DNA of 64,000 bases from Sphingobium trunci (GTDB lineage: Bacteria > Pseudomonadota > Alphaproteobacteria > Sphingomonadales > Sphingomonadaceae): contig NZ_JAKUJY010000008.1 of the NCBI RefSeq assembly GCF_022664535.1, positions 1-64,000 of the forward strand, in the 5' to 3' direction. Under the pieces are notes generated by a model that worked only from the letters and a program-made list of their open reading frames with translations, ran no database searches and was not told the origin of the DNA. Made by a program: the position numbers and the translations under genes. Every line of letters begins with the position of its first letter. Positions within the stretch are counted from its first letter, which is position 1. Shown one piece after another: positions 19,609-28,153 of the stretch.

Positions 19609-20090
19609 CAGCGATGCGCCTTCATGATGCGCTGCTGATCCCGCTTCCAGTCGCGTTCCTTGATCGTATCGCGCTTGTCATGGGTCTTCTTGCCCCTCGC
19701 CAGCGCCAGTTCGACCTTCGCCTTGCCCCGGCTGTTGAAATAGATCGACAGCGGCACCAGCGTCATTCCCTTGCGCTCCACCGCGCCGTGCATGCGGGCG
19801 ATCTCCCGCTCATGCAGCAACAGCTTGCGGGGACGCTTGGGCTCATGGTTGAAACGGTTGCCATGGCTGAATTCGGGGATGTTGCTGTTGACCAGCCACA
19901 CCTGCTCGCCCTTCACCTCGGCATAGCTTTCCGCGATATTGCCTTCGCCGAAGCGCAGCGATTTGACCTCCGTGCCTTGCAGGGCGATGCCCGCCTCGAA
20001 CACATCCTCCAGGAAATATTCGAAGCGCGCGCGCCGGTTTTCGGCGACGATCTTCTTCTTGTCGAACAGTTCGGGACGGGGACGGGCCAT
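19608..20090 (-). CDS. smpB: SsrA-binding protein SmpB
   Basis: SmpB binds tmRNA and is required for trans-translation of stalled ribosomes. The 160 residues are the usual length. The N-terminal [31 protein letters not shown] pattern and the central [21 protein letters not shown] segment are family hallmarks. The C-terminal helix is the usual basic tail ([19 protein letters not shown]). No tmRNA gene is visible nearby. It is the first gene of a pair with the DUF2062 protein. Confidence 0.96.
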   Translation of the reverse strand: MARPRPELFDKKKIVAENRRARFEYFLEDVFEAGIALQGTEVKSLRFGEGNIAESYAEVKGEQVWLVNSNIPEFSHGNRFNHEPKRPRKLLLHEREIARMHGAVERKGMTLVPLSIYFNSRGKAKVELALARGKKTHDKRDTIKERDWKRDQQRIMKAHR

Positions 20091-20180
20091 GGAATAATGT
20101 CAAACTTCCGTTCGTTTCGAGCGCAGCCGGGAAACGCTCATGATCAACTGGACTGCGCCCGATATGGGGATGGCGTGCTC

Positions 20181-21059
20181 TTACACCAGCCCCGCAATCT
20201 CCAATGCCCGGTCGACGGCAGCGCGGCTGGATTCCGACGGCCAGGTGATCGGCAGGCGGACGTCGCCGGGCATGTCGGGCCGGACGCGCGTGAGGGCATA
20301 TTTGACCGGGCCGGGTGAAGAATCGCTGAACAGGGCGTCATGCAATGGATAGAGACGATCCTGGAGCGCCAGCGCCCCCCCCCAATCGCCGGACGCGATC
20401 GCCTTCTGGAAATCGGCGCAAAGGCGCGGCGCGACATTGGCCGTGACCGAAATGCAGCCCTTCCCCCCCATCGCGTTGAATCCCAGCGCCGTCTCGTCAT
20501 TGCCCGAAAGCTGGCAGAAGTCGGGCCGCGTGGCGAGGCGCTGTGCGCTGACCCGCCCCAGATTCCCGGTGGCGTCCTTGATGCCGACGATGGTCTGATA
20601 TTCTTCCGACAGGCGGTGGATCACCGGCACGCCGATATCGGTGATGGTGCGGCTGGGCACATTGTAAAGCAGAATGGGCAGGTCGCAGCGTTCGGCCAGA
20701 TAGGCGAAATGCTGATAGACGCCATCCTGATTGGGCTTGTTGTAATAGGGCGCGACCACCAGCGCCGCGTCCGCGCCCGCCGCCTGCGCCGCGAACATAT
20801 GCTCCAGCGCGATTCGCGTGTCGTTGGAGCCGCACCCGGCGATCACCGGCACCCGGCCCGCCGCCTGGTCGACGCAGACGGCGATGACGCGATTATGCTC
20901 CTCCACCGTCATGGTCGCACTTTCGCCGGTGGTGCCGCAGGGAACGAGCGCGCTGCTGCCTTCCGCGATCTGCCAATCCACGAACGCGCGAAACGCCGCC
21001 TCATCCACCGCTCCATCGCGGAAGGGCGTGATCAGCGCCGGAATCGACCCGGAAAACAT
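20181..21059 (-). CDS. dapA: 4-hydroxy-tetrahydrodipicolinate synthase
   Basis: DapA condenses pyruvate with aspartate semialdehyde in the lysine/diaminopimelate pathway, which also supplies peptidoglycan. The 292 residues show the N-terminal GSIPALITPF and the substrate motif PCGTTGESATM. LLYNVPSRT carries the catalytic Tyr, and VGIKDATGN carries the Schiff-base Lys. GGAG lies about 9 nt before ATG at 21059. It shares a 109-nt divergent region with slt. Its 3' end is 90 nt from the smpB start, probably too loose to be one transcript unit without its own promoter. Confidence 0.95.
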   Translation of the reverse strand: MFSGSIPALITPFRDGAVDEAAFRAFVDWQIAEGSSALVPCGTTGESATMTVEEHNRVIAVCVDQAAGRVPVIAGCGSNDTRIALEHMFAAQAAGADAALVVAPYYNKPNQDGVYQHFAYLAERCDLPILLYNVPSRTITDIGVPVIHRLSEEYQTIVGIKDATGNLGRVSAQRLATRPDFCQLSGNDETALGFNAMGGKGCISVTANVAPRLCADFQKAIASGDWGGALALQDRLYPLHDALFSDSSPGPVKYALTRVRPDMPGDVRLPITWPSESSRAAVDRALEIAGLV

Positions 21060-21168
21060 CGCATAAACTCCTTCAATTCACCGGGATTCCGGGGCATTAT
21101 AACGTGTAACACGCGAACGGCGCGCTATAGCGCGTCATTCAGGGCCTGATAAGGATGCAATTGCGATA

Positions 21169-23253
21169 ATGTCCAGTAGGGTGTTGCCTCGTAGTCCTGA
21201 ATCAGTAACGGTCCGTATGCCTTTGATTGCGCTTTTGCTTTTCACCGCCGGTGCCAGCGCCCAGACGGAGACGGCTGCCCCGCCGCCCGCTTCCGCCTAT
21301 CCGCCGGGCGCCGTGGTGCAGCCGATTCCCCGCTCGACCGAGCCCAGCCCCTGGCAGCAGGCGCAAAGCCGAATCGGCGTGGCGAGCGATCCCGGCATCT
21401 CCGGCACGATCAGCCAGTGGCGCGCCCTGCAGCAGAGCGACGGCCTCGGCTCCTCCACCTATATGAGCTTCATCATGGCCAACCCCGGCTGGCCGGGCGA
21501 GGACCGGATGCGGCGGCTGGCGGAAACCGGCATCAATCCCAACAGCTACGATCCGGCACAGGTCATCGCCTTCTTCACCCGCTTCCCGCCGCGCACCGCG
21601 ACGGGCAATGCGCGCTATGCGATGGCGCTGATGCAGCAGGGACGCATGGGCGAGGCGCGGGTGGCGGCGCGCAATGCATGGATCGGCGGCACGCTGTCGC
21701 CCGATGACGAGGCGCGGCTGCTCTCCCTCTTCGGTTCGCAATGGACCTCGGCGGAGCACGACCTGCGCGCCGACGCCCTGTTGTGGAAGGGCGATATCGG
21801 CGGGGCGCAGCGGATGCTGGCCTATGTCTCGCCCGCCCGCCGTCCGATCTATGACGCGCGCATCGCCTTCCGGCAGAAGGCGCCCGACGCCGCGATGAAG
21901 ATGCAGCTCGCCGAAGCGCTGGGCGCCAGCGATGCGGGCTTTGTCGCGGACAAGGCGAACTGGCTGCTCAACACCGGCAACTGGATCGCGGGACGGCAAT
22001 ATCTCGCCAATCGCCCCGCGCTCACCTTCCGTCCGGGCGACGCGGAAAAATGGTATGAAACGCTGCTCGCGCAGGCCCGCGCCGCATCGAACGACAGCCA
22101 GTGGAGCTTCGCCTATGGCATCGCCAGCAAGCTGGACGACGCCTATCCCGCCGGCACCGACGTCAACAGCCGCCCGATCGGCGAACGCGACGATTATACC
22201 AGCCTCGCCTGGCTGGCGGGATCGACGGCCTTCTACAATCTGAACAAGCCGCTGGACGCGGTGGAGATGTTCCGCCGCTACGCCACCGCCGCCAAGTCGC
22301 CGCAGACCCAGTCCAAGGGCTTCTACTGGGCAGGCCGCGCCGCGCTCCAGGCCGGCGATACCGCCAGCGCGAACAGCTATTTCAGCCGCGCCGCCGTCTT
22401 CCCGGATCAATTTTACGGCCAGCTCGCGCTCGAACGGCTGGGCCGCCCGATTCCCGCCCCCGCCGCCGTCGAGCGCCCGGTGGAAATCTCCGCCGCGGAG
22501 CGCAGCGCCTTCGCCAACCGATCAGTCGTCCGCGCGGTGAAGGCGCTGGGCCAGATGGGCTATTGGGAGGATCAGAGCAAATTCGCCCGCGCCATCGCCA
22601 ACAATGCCGACAGCGACGCCGACCATTATCTGGCCGTCGAACTGGCGCAGAGCATCGGCCGCCCCGACATGGGCGTGATGGTCGGCCGCCGCGCAGTGTC
22701 GAGCGGCCTGACCGGCTATGGCGCCAGCGCCTTCCCTCGCGTGCCGGTGCCGTCCGAAGCGCAATATAACTGGACCATGGTGCACGCCATCGCCCGGCAG
22801 GAAAGCCAGTTCGACCGGCAGATCGTCAGCCATGCGGGCGCGCGCGGACTGATGCAGCTGATGCCCGGCACCGCGCGCGAACAGGCGACGAAGCTGGGCA
22901 TGAGCTATGACGCAGGCTCGCTCAACGATCCCAGCTACAACATCATGCTGGGATCGGCCTATTTCCAGCGGATGCTCGATTATTATGGCGGCAGCTACCC
23001 GTTGGCCGTGGCGGCCTATAATGCCGGGCCGGGCAATGTGAACCGCTGGATCAGCACCAATGGCGACCCCCGCCTGCCGGGCGCCGACATGCTGCGCTGG
23101 ATCGAGCAGATCCCCTTGTTCGAGACGCGCAACTATGTGCAGCGCGTGCTGGAAAATGCGGTGGTCTATGAAGCGATGAACCCCGAACGCGCCCGCTTCC
23201 GGGGAACCACGACGCCGCTGTCCAAATATCTCGGCAAGCAGACGCCGGGCTGA
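21169..23253 (+). CDS. slt: soluble lytic murein transglycosylase
   Basis: This periplasmic enzyme cuts the MurNAc-GlcNAc bond of peptidoglycan with formation of 1,6-anhydro ends. The 694 residues consist of a signal peptide (PLIALLLFTAGASAQ), a long alpha-helical superhelical U/L region (about 60-510) with TPR-like repeats, and a C-terminal SLT domain. Catalytic Glu is in AIARQESQFD (about residue 545), followed by GLMQLMPGTA and AYNAGPGNV. Met17 (21217) is an alternative start that gives a compact signal peptide. greB follows after 12 nt and is probably co-transcribed. Confidence 0.92.
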   Translation: MSSRVLPRSPESVTVRMPLIALLLFTAGASAQTETAAPPPASAYPPGAVVQPIPRSTEPSPWQQAQSRIGVASDPGISGTISQWRALQQSDGLGSSTYMSFIMANPGWPGEDRMRRLAETGINPNSYDPAQVIAFFTRFPPRTATGNARYAMALMQQGRMGEARVAARNAWIGGTLSPDDEARLLSLFGSQWTSAEHDLRADALLWKGDIGGAQRMLAYVSPARRPIYDARIAFRQKAPDAAMKMQLAEALGASDAGFVADKANWLLNTGNWIAGRQYLANRPALTFRPGDAEKWYETLLAQARAASNDSQWSFAYGIASKLDDAYPAGTDVNSRPIGERDDYTSLAWLAGSTAFYNLNKPLDAVEMFRRYATAAKSPQTQSKGFYWAGRAALQAGDTASANSYFSRAAVFPDQFYGQLALERLGRPIPAPAAVERPVEISAAERSAFANRSVVRAVKALGQMGYWEDQSKFARAIANNADSDADHYLAVELAQSIGRPDMGVMVGRRAVSSGLTGYGASAFPRVPVPSEAQYNWTMVHAIARQESQFDRQIVSHAGARGLMQLMPGTAREQATKLGMSYDAGSLNDPSYNIMLGSAYFQRMLDYYGGSYPLAVAAYNAGPGNVNRWISTNGDPRLPGADMLRWIEQIPLFETRNYVQRVLENAVVYEAMNPERARFRGTTTPLSKYLGKQTPG

Positions 23254-23265
23254 TAGGGGCGGGGC

Positions 23266-23754
23266 ATGATCACCGCCCATCCCAACTACATCACCCCGGA
23301 AGGCTTCGCGAAGCTGCGCGCCGAATATGACCAGCTGCTCGGCGTCGAGCGCCCGAAGATCGTCGAAGTGGTGAGCTGGGCGGCGGGCAATGGCGACCGC
23401 AGCGAGAATGGCGACTATCTCTATGGCCGCAAGCGGATGCGCGAGATTGACGGGCAGTTGAAGCGCCTGTCGCGCAAGATGAAGGACGCGAAAATCGTCG
23501 ACCCGCGCCAGCAGCCCGACAAGAGCAGGGTCTATTTCGGCGCCACCGTCACCATCGCGGACGAGGATGACAATCACCGCACGGTCACGCTGGTCGGCAA
23601 TGACGAGACGGAGGCCAGCGTCGGCCGCATCGGCTGGAGCACCCCCATCGCCCGCGCCCTGCGCGGCGCGGCGGTCGGCGACCTGCGCCGCGTGATGCTG
23701 CCCGCGGGCGAGAAGGAATATGAGGTGATGGCGATCAGCTATCCTGGGGCGTAA
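23266..23754 (+). CDS. greB: transcription elongation factor GreB
   Basis: GreB enters the secondary channel of backtracked RNA polymerase and stimulates transcript cleavage. The 162 residues show the start YITPEGFAKLRAEYDQL, an acidic coiled-coil tip, the RSENGDYLYGRKRMREID motif that separates GreB from GreA, and a C-terminal FKBP-like domain ending EKEYEVMAISYP. It lies 12 nt after slt. Its last 20 bases overlap the 3' end of the convergent lysR gene. Confidence 0.94.
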   Translation: MITAHPNYITPEGFAKLRAEYDQLLGVERPKIVEVVSWAAGNGDRSENGDYLYGRKRMREIDGQLKRLSRKMKDAKIVDPRQQPDKSRVYFGATVTIADEDDNHRTVTLVGNDETEASVGRIGWSTPIARALRGAAVGDLRRVMLPAGEKEYEVMAISYPGA

Positions 23755-24613
23755 ACTGATCCCGCAGCCAGCCGCGAAAATCCGCCATGGCCGGGCTGTC
23801 CGCCCGCGACATGAGCCGCGTCAGCCAATAGCTGCCCAGGTCGACCGCGATGTCGAAGGGCTGGACCAGCCGCTCCGTCCGCAATTCCGCCTCGAACATC
23901 GCCGCCGGGGCCAGCGCGACGCCATGGCCCGCCAGCGCCGCCCCCACCATCAGGACCGAGCTGTCGAACACCGGGCCGCGCAGGGCGGGACAGGCCATAC
24001 CCGCCGCCGCGAACCAGCGCGGCCATTCATCGGCGCGATAGGAACGCAGCAGCACCTCCCCGGCCAGCGCGGCGGGACCGGACAGGCGCGCCGCCACCTC
24101 CGGCGTGCAAAGAGGCGTCAATGGCGCGCGCATGATGGGTTCGGCATGGGTCCCATGCCAGGCGCCGTGGCCGAAGCGGATCGCCAGATCCACCCCCTCC
24201 CCCGCCAGATCGACCCGGTTGTTGTTGGTCATGATCCGCAGGTCCACATGCGGAAAGGCGCGCCCGAAATCCGCCGCCCGCCGCAACAGCCAACCGCCCG
24301 CGAAGGTGCCGACCACCGCCACCGTCAGCACTTCGCGCGCCCGGCCGCCAAGACAGCGCTCCAGCACCGCTCCGATCCGGTCGAAGCTGTCGCCCAGCAC
24401 CGGCATCAGCGCCAGTCCTTCGTCGGTCAACGCCAGTCCGCGCGGCAGGCGCCGGAACAGCGACGCCCCGATGCGCGCCTCCAGCGCGGCGACCTGCTGG
24501 CTGACCGCGCCCTGGCTGACGCACAGTTCGATCGCCGCGCGGGTGAAACTCAGGTGCCGCGCGGACGCCTCGAAGGCGCGCAGGGCGTTGAGGGGAAGCT
24601 GGGCACGATCCAT
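23735..24613 (-). CDS. LysR-family transcriptional regulator (GcvA/AmpR-like)
   Basis: This 292-residue regulator has an N-terminal winged helix (LPLNALRAFEASARHLSFTRAAIELCVSQGAVSQQVAALE), typical of the GcvA/AmpR branch. An effector-binding region follows (about 90-290). It is divergent from the class B3 beta-lactamase gene, the classical arrangement for a LysR activator and its target, so control of that gene is likely but not shown. The 3' end overlaps greB by 20 bases. The effector is unknown; in AmpR proteins it is a muropeptide. Confidence 0.88.
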   Translation of the reverse strand: MDRAQLPLNALRAFEASARHLSFTRAAIELCVSQGAVSQQVAALEARIGASLFRRLPRGLALTDEGLALMPVLGDSFDRIGAVLERCLGGRAREVLTVAVVGTFAGGWLLRRAADFGRAFPHVDLRIMTNNNRVDLAGEGVDLAIRFGHGAWHGTHAEPIMRAPLTPLCTPEVAARLSGPAALAGEVLLRSYRADEWPRWFAAAGMACPALRGPVFDSSVLMVGAALAGHGVALAPAAMFEAELRTERLVQPFDIAVDLGSYWLTRLMSRADSPAMADFRGWLRDQFTPQDS

Positions 24614-24621
24614 ATCCGGAT

Positions 24622-24636
24622 ATTAGTTCAACTGAT
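24622..24636. promoter_or_regulatory. candidate LysR-type operator (T-N11-A palindrome)
   Basis: The 15-mer ATTAGTTCAACTGAT is an interrupted palindrome (AT.AGTT.AACT.AT) and contains T-N11-A, the LysR box form. It is only 8 nt upstream of the lysR start codon and 80 nt upstream of the beta-lactamase start. This position suits repression of lysR itself together with activation of the divergent gene. Confidence 0.6.
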
Positions 24637-24716
24637 GGCTCTGTCGAGAATAGATGCTTTGCCTCTCCCGCGTTCCACCGCCAGTCTTGGACAAAGCGGA
24701 ATGAAGGAGGATCATC

Positions 24717-25589
24717 ATGCGGCGCGCCCTGTGCCTTTCCATTAGCCTGGCTGCGGCCCTATTGTCTCCGTCGGGGGCGGCCCATGGCGCCAACGATCCG
24801 CTGCTTCGCCCGATCGAACCCGATTATGCCCGGCAGTGGCTCGACCCGGAAAGGCCGCACCGCATCTTCGGCAACAGCTACAGCGTCGGCTTCGGCGGTC
24901 TCAGCGTCGCGCTGATCCGTACCGATGCGGGCCTGATCCTGATCGACGGCGCATTGCCCCAGGCCGTCCGCGACATAGAGGCGAATATCCGCGCGCTTGG
25001 CTTTTCGATCCGCGACGTGAAGCTGATCCTGTCCACCGAACCCCATTATGACCATGCCGGGGGCCTTGCCGCGCTGGCCCGCGACAGCGGCGCGCCCGTC
25101 GTCGCCAGCGCCTATGCCGCGCAGGTGCTGCGCAAGGCCGGCAAGGATGCGAACGACCCGCAGGCATCGATCTTCGTCCGCATTCCCGCCGTCACGAAGC
25201 TGCGCATCGCCCGCTCCGGCGAAGCCGTCAGGCTGGGCGGCGTCACCATCACCCCCGTCGCCACACCGGGCCACACCATGGGCAGCATGAGCTGGCGCTG
25301 GCGATCCTGCGAGGGACGCGACTGCCGCGACATGGTTTTCGCCTCGAGCCTCAACGCCGTTTCGGGCGACGGCTATCGCTTCTCCGACCCGGCCCACCGT
25401 TCGCAGGTCGCCGCCCTTCGCAAGAGCTTCGCGATCATGCGGGCGCTGCCCTGCGACATGCTCATCACCGCCCATCCCGATCAGGGCAAGGGCGCGAACT
25501 GCCGCAGCTATGCCGACAGCGCGCAGGCCCGGCTCGATGCAAGGCTCAGGAAGGAAGCGAGCGCCAGGCCCTGGAACGCGCTGCGTTAA
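24717..25589 (+). CDS. subclass B3 metallo-beta-lactamase with Glu zinc ligand (EHH/DHH type)
   Basis: This secreted zinc hydrolase of the B3 beta-lactamase family has 290 residues with a signal peptide ending near AAHGAND. The zinc motif reads STEPHYDHAGG: E108, H110, D112 and H113 are where most B3 enzymes have HxHxDH. The other ligands are H186 (TPGHTMGS) and H253 (ITAHPDQ). Glu in place of the first His gives the EHH/DHH set that I recall for SIE-1 of Sphingobium indicum. Paired cysteines (C198/C203 and C246/C262) could form disulfides. Activity on carbapenems is likely by family but untested. The gene is divergent from a LysR regulator. Confidence 0.9.
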   Translation: MRRALCLSISLAAALLSPSGAAHGANDPLLRPIEPDYARQWLDPERPHRIFGNSYSVGFGGLSVALIRTDAGLILIDGALPQAVRDIEANIRALGFSIRDVKLILSTEPHYDHAGGLAALARDSGAPVVASAYAAQVLRKAGKDANDPQASIFVRIPAVTKLRIARSGEAVRLGGVTITPVATPGHTMGSMSWRWRSCEGRDCRDMVFASSLNAVSGDGYRFSDPAHRSQVAALRKSFAIMRALPCDMLITAHPDQGKGANCRSYADSAQARLDARLRKEASARPWNALR

Positions 25590-25610
25590 ACCGGACGCAA
25601 GTCGCGCGCT

Positions 25611-25703
25611 CCAGACCTGTGTTTTCGCATCGCTTCAGGCGCAAAACCCGAGCAAAGGAGTCCCGTGCCTCCAGCTCGCCCGCCTTTGCGCGCGATGCTC
25701 TAG
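25611..25703. repeat. copy A of an intergenic repeat (GTTTTCGCATC ... GATGCTCTA)
   Basis: The segment contains GTTTTCGCATC (25620-25630), GCGCAAAACC soon after, and ends in GATGCTCTAG (25694-25703). The same ordered blocks occur at 39774-39857. The right end supplies the TAG stop (25700-25702, minus strand) of the neighbouring 61-residue gene. The left end is degenerate here: the expected TAGAGCAT is absent. Confidence 0.7.
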
Positions 25704-25885
25704 TCATGCGGACGCAGCGCCTCGTTGAGCATCCGCATCACCTCCGCGATCGGTTCGGTCACGGTCACGCTGCGGCCTTCGCCAAAGCGGATGCGGGTGC
25801 CGTCGTTGACGGAGGAAACGAAGGTGACCTGCGCGGCATTGACGGCGGTTTCGGTCCGGTCGGCGCCCACGAACATGACGAGCAT
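25700..25885 (-). CDS. small protein of unknown function (61 residues)
   Basis: The reading frame from ATG at 25885 has a clear Shine-Dalgarno (AAGGAG, about 7 nt upstream) and encodes 61 residues with a regular beta-rich pattern (MLVMFVGADRTETAVNAAQ, then VTFVSSVNDGTRIRF and SVTVTEPIAEVMRMLNEAL). The composition is that of a real small protein rather than a shadow. It has no signal peptide or membrane segment. The overlapping frame starting at 25889 is Arg-rich and is rejected. The gene is 69 nt upstream (right-to-left reading) of nothing else on its strand and follows the chemoreceptor-like gene start region only loosely. Function unknown. Confidence 0.7.
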   Translation of the reverse strand: MLVMFVGADRTETAVNAAQVTFVSSVNDGTRIRFGEGRSVTVTEPIAEVMRMLNEALRPHD

Positions 25886-25954
25886 GCATCTCTCCTTCTT
25901 ATTGGAAGGCGAGCTTAGAGGGATTTCCGGTCAGATGGAACATCTGGCAGCGGA

Positions 25955-27285
25955 TCAGGCCGCCTGAATCGCGCGGATGAAGTCGCTGGCCCGCGCGTCG
26001 AGCCGGTGCGCCCCTTCCGCCAGGCGGCTCGCGGCCTTGCGCATCGCCGTCGCTCCCTCGACGACGGCACCGGCATCGTCGCTGATCTGCGCGGCGCTGA
26101 CGCGGATATGTTCGCTGGATTGGCCCGCCTCGGCGACGCTCCCGGCAATCGCCCGGCTGAAGGCGCCGTGACGCGCCACCGCCTCGAACACGGAAGCCGA
26201 CAGCCGGTTCGCCGTCGCGATCGCGGCATCCATATGCGCATGGCCCTGTGCGACATGGCTGACGGTCTGCCGGACATGATCGATGCGGCGGGAAATCTCC
26301 GCCGCCGCGTCACGGGTCTCCCCGGCGAGCGACTTCACCTCCCGCGCGACCACGGCAAAGCCCTGCCCGGCCTCTCCCGCCCGCGCCGCCTCGATCGCGG
26401 CATTGAGCGCCAGCGTGGTCGTCGCCCGCGCGATCGTATCGATCAGTGCCGTGACTTCACCGATGCCGTCCGCCTGGACGCGCAGGGCCTGGGTCTGGAC
26501 CGAACCCTGCCGGGTCTGCTCCACCGCGGATCGGATGGCGGCACCCGCCTCGCGCACTTCCTCCTCCATCGACTGGAACAACAGGCCCAGTTCGCGGCCG
26601 GATGCGGCAATGCCCGCCATGTTCCCGGCGGTCTGCGCCGCGGCCACCGCCATCCCCGCCGACGCTTGGCCATTATGCGCCGCCCGCTCCGCCGCTTCGG
26701 CCGCAAAGCGCGAGATCATGTCCGCCATGCCCACCAGATCGGCGATCAACGCCTCGACATCGCTCCTGAAGGTCTGGCTCTCCCACGTCACGCGCTCCAG
26801 CCGTTCGACCCGCGCGATCGCGACCAGCGCATCGCGCTCGGCCGCCAGCTTCAGCAACAGCTGCCCGCCGACCACCCCCGCATAACGGCCCGCATCGACC
26901 ACGATCAACCCTTCGCAGCCCTGCCCCTGCGCGGCGTAGAGATCGATCAGCGCTTCGACGCTGGCGCTGCGCTCGACCCGGGCGCAGGGCCGGACATGGT
27001 CATCCAGCCGCCCACCGAAAATGGGGTTGCGCAGCAGCGCATGGCCGAAGGGGTTGAACAATATGCGCCGCATGTCGCGCTCATAAATGGCACCCGCGGG
27101 GCGCCCCTGTGCATCCAGAACGGGCAGGAGGCGCAGCGCCGGGTCGGCCTGGAAAAATGGTCGACGGCCTCGGACAGGGGCCGGCCCAGCGGGATCGTCG
27201 GCCCGGCCGCGACGAAGGGCAGGCCGGCGCCATGCTGCGGAGCCGGATGGGCGATGGATCGGTCGAGCATCTGGGGCGCGTACAT
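25955..27285 (-). pseudogene. frameshifted cytoplasmic chemoreceptor-like gene (methyl-accepting signalling domain)
   Basis: Two minus-strand frames together encode one protein of about 443 residues. The first frame starts at ATG 27285 ([20 protein letters not shown]) and runs to SEAVDHF. The second continues [22 protein letters not shown], a CBS-like sensory region, and then a methyl-accepting coiled coil with the hairpin tip [22 protein letters not shown] near its middle. No transmembrane segment is seen, so it would be cytosolic. The joint lies in a run of five A (27153-27157, T5 on the coding strand) where six would restore the frame. This may be a real frameshift, a -1 slippage site (ATTTTTC), or a sequencing error. 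Confidence 0.8.
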
Positions 27286-27370
27286 GGCGCCCGGATAAGC
27301 CCGCAGTGGTAAACGAGCCGTTAGATTTTGATGACAATTTTGTTACAAGTCGTTGTTTTCAGTTATTTTT

Positions 27371-28153
27371 TCAAGGAACCCGATAGCCGTAGGCCTTGGC
27401 CGCCAGCTTCACCACCTCTGGGTCGGCTTCCGGGAAATCCATCGGCACCAGCTTTTCCAGCCGCTTGGCAACGGCAGTCAAGGCCGCGATCCGCCCTGCC
27501 TTGCGATGATTATTGTCGATCACCCGCCAGGGCGCATAGCGGGTGTCGGTCCTGGCGAACATGGCATGCATGGCGTCGAGATAATCCGCCCGTTTCGCCC
27601 GGTTGCGATAATCGTCCGCGCCCGTCTTCCATCGCTTCCACGGCGTGTCGAGCCGCTGGGCGAGTTGCTCGTCCTGCGTCTCCTGCGTGATGTGGACGAA
27701 CAGCTTGACGATATTGGTCCCGGCATCGACCTGCTGCCTTTCGAAGGCGTTGATCTCCTCATAGGCGCGTTTCCACTCAGCCTTGGAGCAGAAGCCCTCG
27801 ACCCGCTCCACCAGCACCCGGCCATACCAGCTCCGGTCGAAGATGGAGATGTTGCGCCCGGCGGGCAGCCGCGTCCAGAAGCGCCAGAGGAAATGATGGT
27901 CGCGCTCCGCCTCGGTGGGCGCTGATATGGGGTGGACCTGATAGTAGCGCGGGTCCCATTCGGCCGTCATGCGCTTGATGATGCCGCCCTTGCCCGCCGC
28001 GTCCCAGCCCTCCAGCATGATGACGCTGCGCCGGTCGTGGATGATGTGCGCCACCTGGATCTTGGCGAGCCGCTGCTGGAGTTCGGCCAGCTTCTCCTCA
28101 TAGTCGCCCTTGAGCTTGGCGCCCTTCTCATAATCGGCAAGGTCGATGGTCAT
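27371..28153 (-). CDS. ppk2: polyphosphate kinase 2 family protein
   Basis: PPK2 enzymes phosphorylate nucleotides (NDP or NMP) with inorganic polyphosphate. From ATG at 28153 (GGAAGG upstream) the product is 260 residues. Walker A GWDAAGKGG is at about residues 49-57 and the Walker B/lid motif IFDRSWYGR at about 104-112, followed by VERVEGF. These are PPK2 hallmarks. The substrate class (I, II or III) cannot be fixed by eye. The start overlaps the permease stop (ATGA), so it is translationally coupled to an amino-acid transporter, an unusual pairing. It is 85 nt from the frameshifted chemoreceptor-like gene. Confidence 0.93.
   Translation of the reverse strand: MTIDLADYEKGAKLKGDYEEKLAELQQRLAKIQVAHIIHDRRSVIMLEGWDAAGKGGIIKRMTAEWDPRYYQVHPISAPTEAERDHHFLWRFWTRLPAGRNISIFDRSWYGRVLVERVEGFCSKAEWKRAYEEINAFERQQVDAGTNIVKLFVHITQETQDEQLAQRLDTPWKRWKTGADDYRNRAKRADYLDAMHAMFARTDTRYAPWRVIDNNHRKAGRIAALTAVAKRLEKLVPMDFPEADPEVVKLAAKAYGYRVP

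Noticed and set aside
25704..25889. Overlapping 61-codon frame starting at 25889
   Set aside because: Arg-rich product; the 25885 start has the better Shine-Dalgarno spacing and a normal composition.
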